64,000 nucleotides of DNA, from positions 1-64,000 of the forward strand of contig CAZTNA010000007.1 in NCBI GenBank assembly GCA_964615305.1. The letters run 5' to 3'. Shown one piece after another: positions 17,430 to 27,016 of this stretch. This DNA is from Bog-950 sp964615305 (GTDB taxonomy: Bacteria > Bacteroidota > Bacteroidia > Chitinophagales > LD1). The notes under the pieces were generated by a model that saw nothing but the letters and a program-made list of their open reading frames with translations, did no database searches and was not told the DNA's origin. The position numbers and the translations under genes were made by a program. Numbering within the stretch: position 1 is the first letter of the stretch; each line of letters starts with the position of its first letter.

Positions 17430-18053
17430 ATGAAATTTTTAGTGAAACCTATGATTCTCCTGCTGGCATTCCTGTCGCTGGCATCATTCCGCAAGCAGCA
17501 ACAAGTTAACGACTGGGTGTATGAACGCGAAAAGCAAGGCATTAAAGTATTTACAAAGAAAAGCAAATGGGGTCGCCTTCGCGATTCTAAAGCGGTAATG
17601 GTGGTGTCAACCTCCCCTGACCAAATGTACAAACTGCTATCCGACTTTTCCAATTACCCAAGTTGGGTGCCACGCTGCAAAAGTGCCAAAATATTAGCCC
17701 GACTTTCAGAAAATGAATGTATTGTTCATTTTGGCTTTAACTCTCCCTGGCCAGTAGCTGACCGCGATTGTGTAGTGCGCATTAAAACAGAAAAAAACCC
17801 TAAAACAGGTGTCATTCTTATTACTGAAACATCGGAACCCAAATACATGAAACCGATTGATGGGATGGTTAGAATTGAACAAATAATGGCTACATGGAAA
17901 ATTACACCGGTACCTGGTGGCACTGAACTTATTAACGAATACGCCACTAACCCTGGCGGCAATATACCCGACTGGATGACCAATACTCAAAGTGTCGAGA
18001 ATCCAATTGCAACGTTTGAAAGCATCCAAAGCAAAGTAGAGAGTAAGAAATAA
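17430..18053 (+). CDS. START/SRPBCC lipid-binding domain protein
   Basis: 207 residues from the ATG at 17430; an earlier in-frame start at 17373 adds 19 residues lacking signal character. MKFLVKPMILLLAFLSLAS is a signal or anchor. The rest matches START-like domains: WVYEREKQGIKVFTKK, then DFSNYPSWVPRCKSAKIL and SPWPVADRDCVVRI, ending with an amphipathic C-terminal helix. Such domains hold a hydrophobic ligand in a cavity; bacterial members are mostly uncharacterised. It precedes the DUF4412 gene by 49 bp. Confidence 0.8.
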   Translation: MKFLVKPMILLLAFLSLASFRKQQQVNDWVYEREKQGIKVFTKKSKWGRLRDSKAVMVVSTSPDQMYKLLSDFSNYPSWVPRCKSAKILARLSENECIVHFGFNSPWPVADRDCVVRIKTEKNPKTGVILITETSEPKYMKPIDGMVRIEQIMATWKITPVPGGTELINEYATNPGGNIPDWMTNTQSVENPIATFESIQSKVESKK

Positions 18054-18102
18054 TTTCTCGCTTCTTTTATATCACAGTTTTATTTTAGCGGAAAATAATT
18101 CC

Positions 18103-18870
18103 ATGAAAAACCTTTTGATAGTTGCCGGATTGCTCGCACTGGCAACGGTTACCTTTTCGCAGGGCACCTATATTGAAATGAAACTTAGCAGCAACGGCAA
18201 CGCTTCATTTTCGGGAACTTTTAAAATGTATGCACAGAATGGCAATTCGCGCACCGAAATGAAAATGATTATTCCACAGTTACCGGGTGGCGGCATGAAC
18301 CTCACCATGCTAAAGTTAAGCACCGATAACGCCAACGTTTTTATGTTAAATGAAAAAGAGAAAACGTACACCGAGTTTAGCGCTGCCGATGATGAAGAGT
18401 ATAAAGACTACCCGCAAAATGAGTATGATGTTACCGTTTTAGGTAAAGAAAAGGTTAACGGTTACAATGCAACACATGTAATCGTAAAAGTAAAAGGTCG
18501 CAACTTTGAGCAGGAAATGTGGACTTCTACAGAAATTGCCAACTACAACAATCTGACCGCTGTAAAAAGTAAGTATTGGGGTAAAGACAACTTAAACAAG
18601 GCGCTTTCAGCAAAGGGTGCCGCAGGTTTTCCTGTTCGGATTTTAGTGGAAGAAAACCGTCAGAAAATACAAATGGATTTGGTTAAGGCTGAGGCAAGGT
18701 CTAATCCTGCATCTATGTTTAGTCTTAGTGGATACACTAAAACTAAAGGTATGGAGTTACCCGGTGGAGTGCAGATGCAGGAACTGATGGATCAACTTAA
18801 AAATGCTACCCCCGAAGAGCGCGAAGAGATGATGCGCCAGCTACAAAAGCTATACACCGACCCGCATTAG
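18103..18870 (+). CDS. Secreted DUF4412-like protein
   Basis: 255 residues, signal MKNLLIVAGLLALATVTFSQ. The mature part is beta-rich and resembles DUF4412, which shares the LolA/LolB-like fold: FSGTFKMYAQNGNSRTEMKM, VFMLNEKEKTYTEFS, VTVLGKEKVNGYNATHVIV. The C-terminal 40 residues are helical and acidic (ATPEEREEMMRQLQKLY). Probably a periplasmic protein handling a lipid or hydrophobic ligand, by fold analogy only. It ends 20 bp before bshB1. Confidence 0.68.
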   Translation: MKNLLIVAGLLALATVTFSQGTYIEMKLSSNGNASFSGTFKMYAQNGNSRTEMKMIIPQLPGGGMNLTMLKLSTDNANVFMLNEKEKTYTEFSAADDEEYKDYPQNEYDVTVLGKEKVNGYNATHVIVKVKGRNFEQEMWTSTEIANYNNLTAVKSKYWGKDNLNKALSAKGAAGFPVRILVEENRQKIQMDLVKAEARSNPASMFSLSGYTKTKGMELPGGVQMQELMDQLKNATPEEREEMMRQLQKLYTDPH

Positions 18871-18890
18871 GCAAATCTGCATTGGTAAGT

Positions 18891-19607
18891 ATGAAACTTG
18901 ATATACTGGCTATAGGTGCCCACCCGGATGATGTTGAATTAGGTTGCGCAGGTACGCTTTTAAAGCATATTGCTGAAGGCTATAAAGCAGGAATTGTAGA
19001 TTTAACTTTAGGTGAGTTGGGCACCCGCGGCTCGGTAGCTGATCGAATGCGAGAAGTAAAAACCGCATCAAAAATTATTGGTCTTTCGGCACGCGAAAAC
19101 TTAAAGTTCAAAGACGGTTTTTTTCAAAACGACAAAGCCCATCAACAGAAACTTATACAGGTAATTCGTAAATACAAGCCCGATGTGGTTTTAACCAATG
19201 CCGTCTCGGATCGCCACCCTGACCACGGAAGAAGCGCTCAACTAACAAGAGACGCTTGCTTTCTTTCAGGATTGACCAAAATTAAAACCACACTGAACGG
19301 AAAGAAACAAGAAGCACACCGACCCAAAGCAGTTTACCATTATATACAAGCCTTGCACATACCCCCCACTTTTGTAGTGGATATTACCAATCATTTTGAA
19401 AAAAAACTGGAAGCCATACACGCCTTCAAATCGCAGTTTTACAACCCCGATTCAACTGAACCCAACACATTTATTTCTTCTCCTGAGTTTTTAGACTTTG
19501 TAATGGCTAGAGCCATACATTTTGGCTTGCCGGCCGGTGTTAAATATGCCGAAGCTTTTACCGTCAGCAAACCTGTTGGTGTTCCTAACATCTTGAAGCT
19601 TTTCTAA
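18891..19607 (+). CDS. bshB1: Bacillithiol biosynthesis deacetylase BshB1
   Basis: 238 residues from the ATG at 18891; a TTG 9 bp upstream is the less likely start. PIG-L deacetylase motifs are clear: AIGAHPDDVELGCAGTLL with the HPDD zinc site, RxxE near REVKTASKIIG, and SDRHPDHGRSAQLT with the HPDH-type second His pair. BshB1 removes acetate from GlcNAc-malate, the second step of bacillithiol synthesis, in the cytoplasm. No bshA or bshC in the window. The C-terminal FGLPAGVKYAEAF is the family's usual ending. Confidence 0.88.
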   Translation: MKLDILAIGAHPDDVELGCAGTLLKHIAEGYKAGIVDLTLGELGTRGSVADRMREVKTASKIIGLSARENLKFKDGFFQNDKAHQQKLIQVIRKYKPDVVLTNAVSDRHPDHGRSAQLTRDACFLSGLTKIKTTLNGKKQEAHRPKAVYHYIQALHIPPTFVVDITNHFEKKLEAIHAFKSQFYNPDSTEPNTFISSPEFLDFVMARAIHFGLPAGVKYAEAFTVSKPVGVPNILKLF

Positions 19608-19684
19608 AGTTTGGTTATACGTGGTGAAATCTGAAACGATCAACCGGACTTTAAACATTTAACGTTAACATAACATTGCTAGAA

Positions 19685-19692
19685 TAGATTTG
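19685..19692 (+). promoter_or_regulatory. -7 promoter element of the DUF47-pit pair
   Basis: TAGATTTG is a perfect TAnnTTTG match, 21 bp before the chosen ATG at 19714. No TTG is seen at the right distance upstream. The position supports the start at 19714 over the one at 19690, which would overlap the element. Confidence 0.5.
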
Positions 19693-19713
19693 CCGCAACA
19701 TAAAACCAATCAT

Positions 19714-20358
19714 ATGGCATTAGGCAAAATATTCTCATTCTTGGTTCCAAAAGACAAGAACTTCTTTAAACTGTTTGCACAGTCGTCAAACAATCTGGTA
19801 GAAATCTCTAAAACATTTTCAGAAATGGCCAACGCAAGTTCTGAGAGACGTCAGGAATTGCAAAAGAAAATTGCCGATCTGGAACACGTGGGCGATGAAA
19901 TTACACATCAGATTTTCACAGAACTAAGTACCAACTTTATTACACCGTTTGACCGCGAAGACATTTCTTACCTCGCCTCATCATTAGACGACATTGTTGA
20001 TTACATACACGGTAGCGCCAAACGCTTAGATACTTACAAGATAGACGAGATTTCTCCGGCTATGAAAAAACTATGTGAAATCATTGAACACTCAGCCAAA
20101 GAAATTCATGTAGCCGTTTCAAACATGAAAGACATGAACAATATAGTACGTGTTCGCGAAGCTATTGTGCGCATAAACAGTTTAGAAAATCATGCCGATG
20201 ATATTTTCGATAACGCCATAGCTGAATTGTTCGAAAATGAAAAAGATGCTATAAGGGTAATAAAGTTAAAGGAAATACTTTCAAATATGGAAACCGCTAC
20301 TGACAAATGCGAAGATGTAGCTAATGTAATTGAAACCATTATTGTAAAGAACTCTTAG
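19714..20358 (+). CDS. DUF47 (PhoU-like) phosphate-transport accessory protein
   Basis: 214 residues from ATG 19714; the eight extra codons from 19690 precede the usual family start and overlap the promoter element. All-helical PhoU-like protein: LFAQSSNNLVEISKTFSEMA, DLEHVGDEITHQIFTELST, FITPFDREDISYLASSLDDIVDYIHGSAKR. The E-x-x-x-D clusters bind metal in related structures. Encoded 77 bp before pit, the pairing seen in many bacteria, where it modulates the low-affinity phosphate transporter. Confidence 0.87.
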   Translation: MALGKIFSFLVPKDKNFFKLFAQSSNNLVEISKTFSEMANASSERRQELQKKIADLEHVGDEITHQIFTELSTNFITPFDREDISYLASSLDDIVDYIHGSAKRLDTYKIDEISPAMKKLCEIIEHSAKEIHVAVSNMKDMNNIVRVREAIVRINSLENHADDIFDNAIAELFENEKDAIRVIKLKEILSNMETATDKCEDVANVIETIIVKNS

Positions 20359-20435
20359 AAATAGTGAAACGGCTTTATTCTCTGATAGATTTTTCTGCCT
20401 TAAACAATCGCCCTTTTCCCTTATAAACAAACAAT

Positions 20436-21482
20436 ATGTTCGAGATACTCGTAGTCATCATAGTTCTTGCCCTTATATTCGATTTTATAAATGGCTTTCA
20501 CGATTCTGCCAACTCTATAGCTACTATTGTTTCTACCCGGGTACTTACCCCTTTTCAGGCGGTGGTTTGGGCTGCATTTTTTAATGTAGTAGCTTACTGG
20601 ATTTCAGAATTAAAAGTAGCCGATACAGTTGCTAAAACGGTAAGACCCGAGGCTATTACGCTAACGGTGGTAATGGCCGGCTTAATTGCAGCTATTCTTT
20701 GGAATTTGCTTACCTGGTATTTAGGGATTCCGTCCAGTTCGTCACACACACTAATGGGTGGGTTTGCCGGTGCGGCTATAGCTCATGCCGGATTCGATGT
20801 GGTAAACATGAAAATTGTAACAAAAACTGTTTCGTTTATTGTTTTAGCTCCTCTTATTGGTCTGCTTTTATCATATCTCTTATCCGTGTTATTGTTATGG
20901 GCTTGCCGAAAAACCAACCCTTTTAAAATGGATGGATGGTTTAAACGGTTGCAATTAGTTTCATCAGCACTATTCAGTATTGGGCACGGAGGAAACGATG
21001 CTCAAAAAGTAATGGGCATTATAGCCGCAACCATGATTGTTTATGCTCACCAAACTGGCATTGACCCTAACAATGTTCCAGGTTGGATGCATATTGACCA
21101 AGTGGAAGGCAAGATAGTTCACATACCCAGCTGGATAAGCATGGCATGTTACGCGGCAATTGGATTGGGAACTTTGATGGGTGGCTGGAGAATTGTAAAA
21201 ACTATGGGCAGCAAAATTACCAAGCTAACACCGTTTGAGGGTGTGGCCGCAGAAACTGCCGGTGCTATTACACTCTTTGCCACCGAAAAACTAGGCATCC
21301 CCGTTTCAACTACCCACACCATTACAGGTTCTATAATAGGTGTGGGTTTAACCAAGCGAATTTCTGCAGTTCGTTGGGGAGTAACAATCAATATTCTGTG
21401 GGCATGGATTCTTACAATACCTGTATCAGGATCTTTGGGAGCAGCAATTTACTTTATAGCTAAGCAGTACTTTGGGGAGTAA
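20436..21482 (+). CDS. pit: Pit-family inorganic phosphate transporter
   Basis: 348 residues, about ten membrane helices. Two related halves carry the PiT signatures: FDFINGFHDSANSIATIVSTR near the start and FSIGHGGNDAQKVMGIIA in the middle, with GIPSSSSHTLMGGFAG and GIPVSTTHTITGSIIGVG repeating the S/T-H-T loop. It should import phosphate (often as metal-phosphate) with protons or sodium. Second gene after the DUF47 regulator. Confidence 0.92.
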   Translation: MFEILVVIIVLALIFDFINGFHDSANSIATIVSTRVLTPFQAVVWAAFFNVVAYWISELKVADTVAKTVRPEAITLTVVMAGLIAAILWNLLTWYLGIPSSSSHTLMGGFAGAAIAHAGFDVVNMKIVTKTVSFIVLAPLIGLLLSYLLSVLLLWACRKTNPFKMDGWFKRLQLVSSALFSIGHGGNDAQKVMGIIAATMIVYAHQTGIDPNNVPGWMHIDQVEGKIVHIPSWISMACYAAIGLGTLMGGWRIVKTMGSKITKLTPFEGVAAETAGAITLFATEKLGIPVSTTHTITGSIIGVGLTKRISAVRWGVTINILWAWILTIPVSGSLGAAIYFIAKQYFGE

Positions 21483-21592
21483 TCTATTTCCGCATTACAA
21501 TTTTTTGTATTTGGCCTCTAACAGTAAACCAAAAAATTCTTGAATTGCCATTTTACCAGCAATAAAAAAGTAGGCGAGTTATTGTTTATCTT

Positions 21593-22522
21593 TTAATTAC
21601 CAAATGCTGCCACTTCCACCAAAAATTTTTCATCCAAAGCACCTAAGTCCTGGGCGGCTGTGTTTGTCAGCTTTACAGTAATGTCTTGTGCGGTGTCTGT
21701 TGAAGGTAGCTTACCCATTACCTTCACAAAAATTGTCTTTTTATTCATAAGGTTGGTTACACGTATTATTGACCCGGTTTCGGCTCCATTATAAAAGGCA
21801 AGATGTTGATTGCCGGAAGTTGCATCGGATAAATAGTTAGCAGCCCCCTTGGTTTTCTTAATCTTAAAACCATGAGTAGTATATTGATTAAATATTGCCG
21901 GATATTCTGCCACATTTGATGATGAAGTGCGTAGTCCTTCTGTAATCACTGTTGGTTTTGGTGCATCGGTTCTTGGTTTTTCAACCAAAACGGTTTCCGG
22001 CTCTAGCGTGGCCTCTGATTTGCGAATTTCTGTCAACATTACTCTTTCGCGAACGTCTTCTTCGCGGTAAGGAGTGTCAGGCGTAGAAGGCACTGCAATG
22101 GGTTTGTATATTGCCTGGCTGTTCATTTTACTTACTATCAGTTTTTGCCCGGGATGAACACCGGTGCTACTTAAACTATTCCATGTTTTCAGTTCATGGA
22201 TAGTTACTCCGTACTTTTTACATAGTGAATACAACGTTTCGCCTTTAGTAATAGTGTGTACTCGTGCCGGAATTTGTTTGCCTGCACTAAGAGTTATTTG
22301 TTTCTGCACAACTGCACCTTTAGCCGGTATAGAAATTCGTTGACCAATTTTTAACCCCTGGCTGGTAGTAATATGGTTGGCGTTAGCAATCTCTGACATG
22401 CTTACTGCATACTTTTTCGAAACACTGTACAGGGTTTCGCCTTTTTTAACTGTATGCGTGGTTTGTGCTGTAGCCACCATCATGCTTACGCCAAAATATA
22501 CACTAAATAATATTCTTCTCAT
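21593..22522 (-). CDS. Secreted LysM protein with C-terminal DPBB-like domain
   Basis: 309 residues, signal MRRILFSVYFGVSMMVATAQ. Two LysM domains: HTVKKGETLYSVSKKYAVS at about 23-66 and HTITKGETLYSLCKKYGVT at about 88-131, which bind peptidoglycan. A polar linker follows, then about 215-309 (AFYNGAETGSIIRVTNLMNK, VKVMGKLP, ITVKLTNTAAQDLGALDEKF) resembling the double-psi beta-barrel of RlpA-like proteins, though the usual catalytic Asp context is unclear. Periplasmic cell-wall protein; divergent from the NfeD gene, with 47 bp between the two starts. Confidence 0.78.
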   Translation of the reverse strand: MRRILFSVYFGVSMMVATAQTTHTVKKGETLYSVSKKYAVSMSEIANANHITTSQGLKIGQRISIPAKGAVVQKQITLSAGKQIPARVHTITKGETLYSLCKKYGVTIHELKTWNSLSSTGVHPGQKLIVSKMNSQAIYKPIAVPSTPDTPYREEDVRERVMLTEIRKSEATLEPETVLVEKPRTDAPKPTVITEGLRTSSSNVAEYPAIFNQYTTHGFKIKKTKGAANYLSDATSGNQHLAFYNGAETGSIIRVTNLMNKKTIFVKVMGKLPSTDTAQDITVKLTNTAAQDLGALDEKFLVEVAAFGN

Positions 22523-22569
22523 GGCTTATTTTATTGTTAACACAAAAGTATTACCGTTAATATTGCTGC

Positions 22570-23910
22570 ATGAAACTAAGTAACCCCATACTAACACTGC
22601 TTCTGCTTGTTCTGTTCAGTATTGTAAACGTACAAGCACATAAAAAAATTGTGTATCAGTTTCAGATTCATGAAGAAATAGGCCCGGCCATGACGCGGCT
22701 TACCCAAATTGCCATTGCCGAAGCTGAAAAACTAAATGCCGCTTACCTACTTATTGACATGGACACCTACGGTGGCCTGGTTGCTGATGGCGATAATATT
22801 CGTACCGCTCTGCTTAAAACAAAAATACCTACAATGGTGTTGGTGCGAAACAATGCCGCTAGTGCAGGGGCTTTGATTGCTATTGCATGTGACAGTATTT
22901 ACATGATGCCCGGAAGTACCATAGGTGCCGCTTCTGTAGTAAATCAAGAAGGGGAATTAATGCCGGAAAAGTATCAGAGTTATATGCGTAAAAAAATGCG
23001 CGCTACCGCTGAAGAAACGGGAAGAAGTCCACTTATAGCCGAAGGCATGACGGATGAAAACCTAGTAATAGACAGCATTAAAGAAAAAGGAAAAATTGTA
23101 ACCTTTAGTGTCAAAGAAGCAATTAAGTACGGCTACTGTAACCGAGAAGTAAACTCAGCAGAAGATATAGTTAAGTTGTTGAACGATAGCGACTATGAAA
23201 TTAAAGACCACGTTTCAGGTGCTATTGAAAAAGCTTTGTTATGGTTAGTAAACCCTGCTGTATCCGGCATATTTCTTTTGTTCATTTTTGCCGGCATATA
23301 CTTTGAGTTTAAAGCTCCGGGAACTTTGTTGCCAATAGCGCTATCAATTGTAGCAGCCTTGTTCTACTTTGCCCCTCTATACTTAGAAGGACTTGCAGCC
23401 AATTGGGAGATACTAGTTTTTGCAGTTGGCATTATTCTGTTGCTGCTCGAAATATTTGTAATACCAGGGTTTGGAGTAGCAGGCATTGCAGGTACATGCG
23501 GCATTATTACCGGACTAACCTTAGCACTGATTCGCAACATTAACTTTGACTTTAGTTTTGTTCCAAGTGGCAGTGTTGCAGTGTCATTTTTTATGGTAAC
23601 AGTGGCCATGGCTTTACCCTTGGTTGTGCTTTTAATATTTGGTCAACAAATTTTCAATTCGTCTATTTTTAAAAAAATGGGGGTAGAAGCAGAAATGACA
23701 ACAGCCCAAGGCTTTTCTATTAAAGACTCAGCCCTCGAAAACCTGATTGGTGCTTCCGGAGTAACAGCTACACACTTACGCCCTTCCGGAAAGGTTGAAA
23801 TAGATAACGAACTTTACGATGCTATTACAGATGGTAGCTTTATTAGTAAAGACACAAATGTTAAGGTAATAGAGGTGCGCTCAACATACTTAGTAGTTAA
23901 AAACCTGTAG
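22570..23910 (+). CDS. NfeD-family membrane serine protease (ClpP-like)
   Basis: 446 residues. Signal MKLSNPILTLLLLVLFSIVNV, then a ClpP-fold protease (about 25-200) with the nucleophile in NNAASAGALIAIACD and the general-base Lys likely in YMRKKMRATAEE; four or five membrane helices (about 215-370); and a C-terminal OB-fold NfeD domain (LIGASGVTATHLRPSGKVEI). This is the long NfeD form that cleaves the C-terminus of membrane stomatin partners; no stomatin gene is next to it. TAATATTG (22558-22565) lies 4 bp before the ATG. Confidence 0.87.
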   Translation: MKLSNPILTLLLLVLFSIVNVQAHKKIVYQFQIHEEIGPAMTRLTQIAIAEAEKLNAAYLLIDMDTYGGLVADGDNIRTALLKTKIPTMVLVRNNAASAGALIAIACDSIYMMPGSTIGAASVVNQEGELMPEKYQSYMRKKMRATAEETGRSPLIAEGMTDENLVIDSIKEKGKIVTFSVKEAIKYGYCNREVNSAEDIVKLLNDSDYEIKDHVSGAIEKALLWLVNPAVSGIFLLFIFAGIYFEFKAPGTLLPIALSIVAALFYFAPLYLEGLAANWEILVFAVGIILLLLEIFVIPGFGVAGIAGTCGIITGLTLALIRNINFDFSFVPSGSVAVSFFMVTVAMALPLVVLLIFGQQIFNSSIFKKMGVEAEMTTAQGFSIKDSALENLIGASGVTATHLRPSGKVEIDNELYDAITDGSFISKDTNVKVIEVRSTYLVVKNL

Positions 23911-24084
23911 AGTAACAGATTTACAAGCATGGTTGTGATGTAAAGGGTTGAATGGGCAACAAAACACATTTTTTATCCGGTGTCAATTCAGTTTACAATT
24001 GCAAACACTTGTTATGAAAAGCTATCGGTAATTATAAGACGCTTTTTCATGCCACTTTACAACAACCGATTATACTTGCAACAA

Positions 24085-25776
24085 ATGACTACGAACAAAA
24101 CAGCGGTTCAACTACTAGTAGATGTATGCCGGCAAAGCGGAATTAGTCATGTCGTATTTTCACCGGGATCGCGTTCTGCACCGTTAGTTATTGGATTTTC
24201 AGCCATACCAGAAATTGAATGTTTGGTGATACCTGACGAACGTGTAGCCGGATACTTTGCACTTGGCATGGCACAACAACTACGCAAACCCGTTGCAGTA
24301 GTTTGCACCTCAGGCACAGCAGTGTTAAATCTTATACCTGCTGTGTGCGAGGCATACTATCAACAAGTACCTCTGCTGATTATTACTGCCGATAGATCTG
24401 AAGGAGCTGTTTCAAGAGGCGAAAATCAAGCTATTGACCAAAGTTCGGCAATGGCTGCTTTTGTAGCAAATGAGTTAAATTTTAATGGCGAATGTAAATC
24501 TGAAGTTGAGCTGAACGACATTGCAAATGGGCTGATTCACTCACTTAACATCATGAAATTAGAAAGTAAGCCAATTCACATAAATGTGCCGCTAAAAGAA
24601 CCTTTATACGAAAGAGCTGTGCCTAAACCAACTACTTTTGAAAATTGGAAGTTTATTGAAACAGTTACAAATAATGTGGAAACAACTCTTGATGATGAAC
24701 TTATATTTCTAAAAAACCGCTTAAATGTTAGCGAAAAAATATTGTTATACATCAGTGCTCACGAACCCGATAAACATTTTCTGAAACAAATAGAACAACT
24801 TGCTCAGCGTGCAGATACTGTTGTTGTTACAGAAAGTACTTCTAACTGCTTTTTTTTGCAAGCTGTAAACAACTTTGAGGCCTGCGTCAGACTGATTAGC
24901 GAATCGAATATTACAAGTTTTCTGCCCGATGTAATTGTAACGTTCGGAAAAAATCCTGTCTCCAAACAATTCATCCACTTTTTCTCAAACCGAGAACGTA
25001 CTACACATATAGACGCTAACAACACAGATAAAAAAAACTATTTCGGGTATGGTATAACATGCGCGCAACTAAATAAAAATCAAATATTAGAATGCCTTCT
25101 GGAAAATGCTGAAAAAACGAATACAACATTTAGCACCTATTGGGCAAATATCAACAAAAAGGCAAATAAACTAACAGCTAATTACCTGACAAGCACACCG
25201 TTTTGCGATTTAAAAGTTTTCGAAATTCTTACACAGTCTTTCCCATCGGGTTCAAATATTCAATACGGCAACTCAACTCCTATTCGATACTCCAACCTCT
25301 TTACATATAGCAATGACCTAACCATACATGCCAATCGCGGTGCAAGTGGTATTGACGGGTGTGTAAGCACTGCAGCCGGTGCTTCATATATACATAGAGG
25401 CATCACCATTTCAATTATTGGCGATATCAGTTTTTTTTATGACAGCAATTCGCTTTGGAACAACTACCTTTCACCCAACCTTCGTATAATTGTAATAAAC
25501 AACAGCGGGGGAAACATTTTCCGTTTAATAGACGGACCAAATAGTGTTAGCGATTTTGAAAAGTTTTTTGAAACCAAACATCAGTTAAACGCATCGCACC
25601 TTGCTTCTATGTTTGGTTTGCCCTATTACATTTGCACAAACCAAGAACAGTTGCAGCAGACTTTGAAAACATTTTACCAGCCTTCATCAAAGGCACAGAT
25701 ATTAGAAGTTAAAACAAATGGAGAACAAAGTGCAGAAGTTTTCCGAAGATATTTTACCAATATAAAGAAACATTAA
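24085..25776 (+). CDS. menD: MenD, SEPHCHC synthase
   Basis: 563 residues from the ATG at 24085. The open frame extends to 23980, but the family begins with TTNKTAVQLLVDVCRQSGI, and a TATACTTG element at 24071-24078 lies 6 bp before this ATG. ThDP enzyme: VVFSPGSRSAPLVIGFS at the N-terminus, VCTSGTAVLNLIPAVCEAYY with PLLIITADRS, and a C-terminal ThDP/Mg loop around IIGDISFFYDSNSLWNN with NNSGGNIFRLI. It joins 2-oxoglutarate and isochorismate in menaquinone synthesis. menB follows after 6 bp, so they form an operon. Confidence 0.92.
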   Translation: MTTNKTAVQLLVDVCRQSGISHVVFSPGSRSAPLVIGFSAIPEIECLVIPDERVAGYFALGMAQQLRKPVAVVCTSGTAVLNLIPAVCEAYYQQVPLLIITADRSEGAVSRGENQAIDQSSAMAAFVANELNFNGECKSEVELNDIANGLIHSLNIMKLESKPIHINVPLKEPLYERAVPKPTTFENWKFIETVTNNVETTLDDELIFLKNRLNVSEKILLYISAHEPDKHFLKQIEQLAQRADTVVVTESTSNCFFLQAVNNFEACVRLISESNITSFLPDVIVTFGKNPVSKQFIHFFSNRERTTHIDANNTDKKNYFGYGITCAQLNKNQILECLLENAEKTNTTFSTYWANINKKANKLTANYLTSTPFCDLKVFEILTQSFPSGSNIQYGNSTPIRYSNLFTYSNDLTIHANRGASGIDGCVSTAAGASYIHRGITISIIGDISFFYDSNSLWNNYLSPNLRIIVINNSGGNIFRLIDGPNSVSDFEKFFETKHQLNASHLASMFGLPYYICTNQEQLQQTLKTFYQPSSKAQILEVKTNGEQSAEVFRRYFTNIKKH

Positions 25777-25782
25777 ACAGAC

Positions 25783-26604
25783 ATGAGCAAACGGAACTGG
25801 AAAAGCATAAAAGTTTACGAGGAAATAAAATTTGAATTCTTTGAGGGCATTGCAAAAATAACCATCAACCGACCCAGGTATCGCAACGCTTTTACGCCCC
25901 TAACTGTACAAGAGATGATAGATGCCATGAATATCTGCCGCGACAGCCAGGATATTGAAATAATTGTGTTTACCGGAGAAGGGGATATGGCTTTCTGCAG
26001 TGGAGGCGATCAAAACGTACGTGGGCACGGTGGCTATGTAGGTAAAGATACTGTTCCCCGATTAAACGTACTTGATTTACAAAAACAGATTAGATCTATT
26101 CCGAAATGTGTAATAGCCATGGTAAATGGTTTTGCCGTAGGTGGTGGCCACGTTTTGCATGTGGTATGTGATTTATCAATTGCCAGCGAGAATGCAATTT
26201 TTGGGCAAACAGGCCCAAAAGTTGGTAGTTTTGATGGTGGTTTTGGTGCCAGTTATTTAGCCCGTTGTGTTGGACAAAAGAAAGCTCGAGAAATATGGTA
26301 CCTCTGCGACCAGTACAATGCTCAGGACGCTCTTCAAATGGGTTTAGTGAACAAGGTGGTTCCTCTTGAAATGCTGGAAGACGAAACCGTAAAATGGTGC
26401 AAAAAAGTGCAGGAAAAATCGCCACTTTCTATCCGTATGCTTAAATCTTCCTTTAATGCCGAGTTAGATGGTCAGGCGGGTATTCAAGAGTTAGCCGGTA
26501 ATGCCACCTTGCTATATTACCTGAGCGATGAGGCAAAAGAAGGCAAAAATGCATTTATCGAGAAACGCCAACCAGATTGGAGTAAGTTCCCAAAGTTTCC
26601 GTAA
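25783..26604 (+). CDS. menB: MenB, 1,4-dihydroxy-2-naphthoyl-CoA synthase
   Basis: 273 residues of the crotonase family. MenB-specific features: AFCSGGDQNVRGHGGY (oxyanion and loop A), NGFAVGGGHVLHVVCDLSIA, and GQTGPKVGSFDGGFGASYLAR with the catalytic Asp. The C-terminal EKRQPDWSKFPKFP tail is also characteristic. It closes the naphthoquinone ring from o-succinylbenzoyl-CoA. Starts 6 bp after menD. MenA, MenC, MenE and MenF are not in the window. Confidence 0.94.
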   Translation: MSKRNWKSIKVYEEIKFEFFEGIAKITINRPRYRNAFTPLTVQEMIDAMNICRDSQDIEIIVFTGEGDMAFCSGGDQNVRGHGGYVGKDTVPRLNVLDLQKQIRSIPKCVIAMVNGFAVGGGHVLHVVCDLSIASENAIFGQTGPKVGSFDGGFGASYLARCVGQKKAREIWYLCDQYNAQDALQMGLVNKVVPLEMLEDETVKWCKKVQEKSPLSIRMLKSSFNAELDGQAGIQELAGNATLLYYLSDEAKEGKNAFIEKRQPDWSKFPKFP

Positions 26605-26625
26605 CTCATTTCATTTACATAGAAG

Positions 26626-26655
26626 TTGCAATTTTCAATTGCGTACTTATATTTG
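26626..26655 (+). promoter_or_regulatory. Promoter of rplU-rpmA
   Basis: TTG at 26626-26628, 19 bp, then TATATTTG at 26648-26655: perfect match to the Bacteroidota consensus. Expected start near 26660, giving a leader of about 16 nt before the rplU ATG at 26676. Confidence 0.75.
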
Positions 26656-26675
26656 CGCTCCCAAAATTTAAAATC

Positions 26676-26984
26676 ATGTACGCAATAGTAGAGATACAAG
26701 GACAACAGTTTAAGGCAGAAGCCGGTAAAAAACTTTTTGTTCATCGTTTAGAAGGTAATGCCGGTGATGCTGTGTCTTTCGACCGCGTACTGCTTACCGA
26801 TGATAATGGAACTGTTAAAGTAGGCACACCTACCGTAGGTGGAGTAAAGGTAAATGCAAAAATTGTAGAACATCTAAAAGACGATAAAGTGATGATTTAC
26901 AAGAAAAAGCGTAGAAAGACTTACGAAAAAACACAAGGTCACCGTCAGTCGCTAACTCAAATTTCAATAGAAAGCATCGCTTAA
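26676..26984 (+). CDS. rplU: Ribosomal protein bL21
   Basis: 102 residues, typical length. MYAIVEIQGQQFKAEAGKKL is the bL21 start; KVMIYKKKRRKTYEKTQGHR is the basic C-terminal hairpin that binds 23S rRNA. Followed 32 bp later by rpmA, the universal pairing. Confidence 0.97.
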   Translation: MYAIVEIQGQQFKAEAGKKLFVHRLEGNAGDAVSFDRVLLTDDNGTVKVGTPTVGGVKVNAKIVEHLKDDKVMIYKKKRRKTYEKTQGHRQSLTQISIESIA

Positions 26985-27016
26985 TTTATTTAAAAAATAT
27001 TTCAACTCTATAAGTC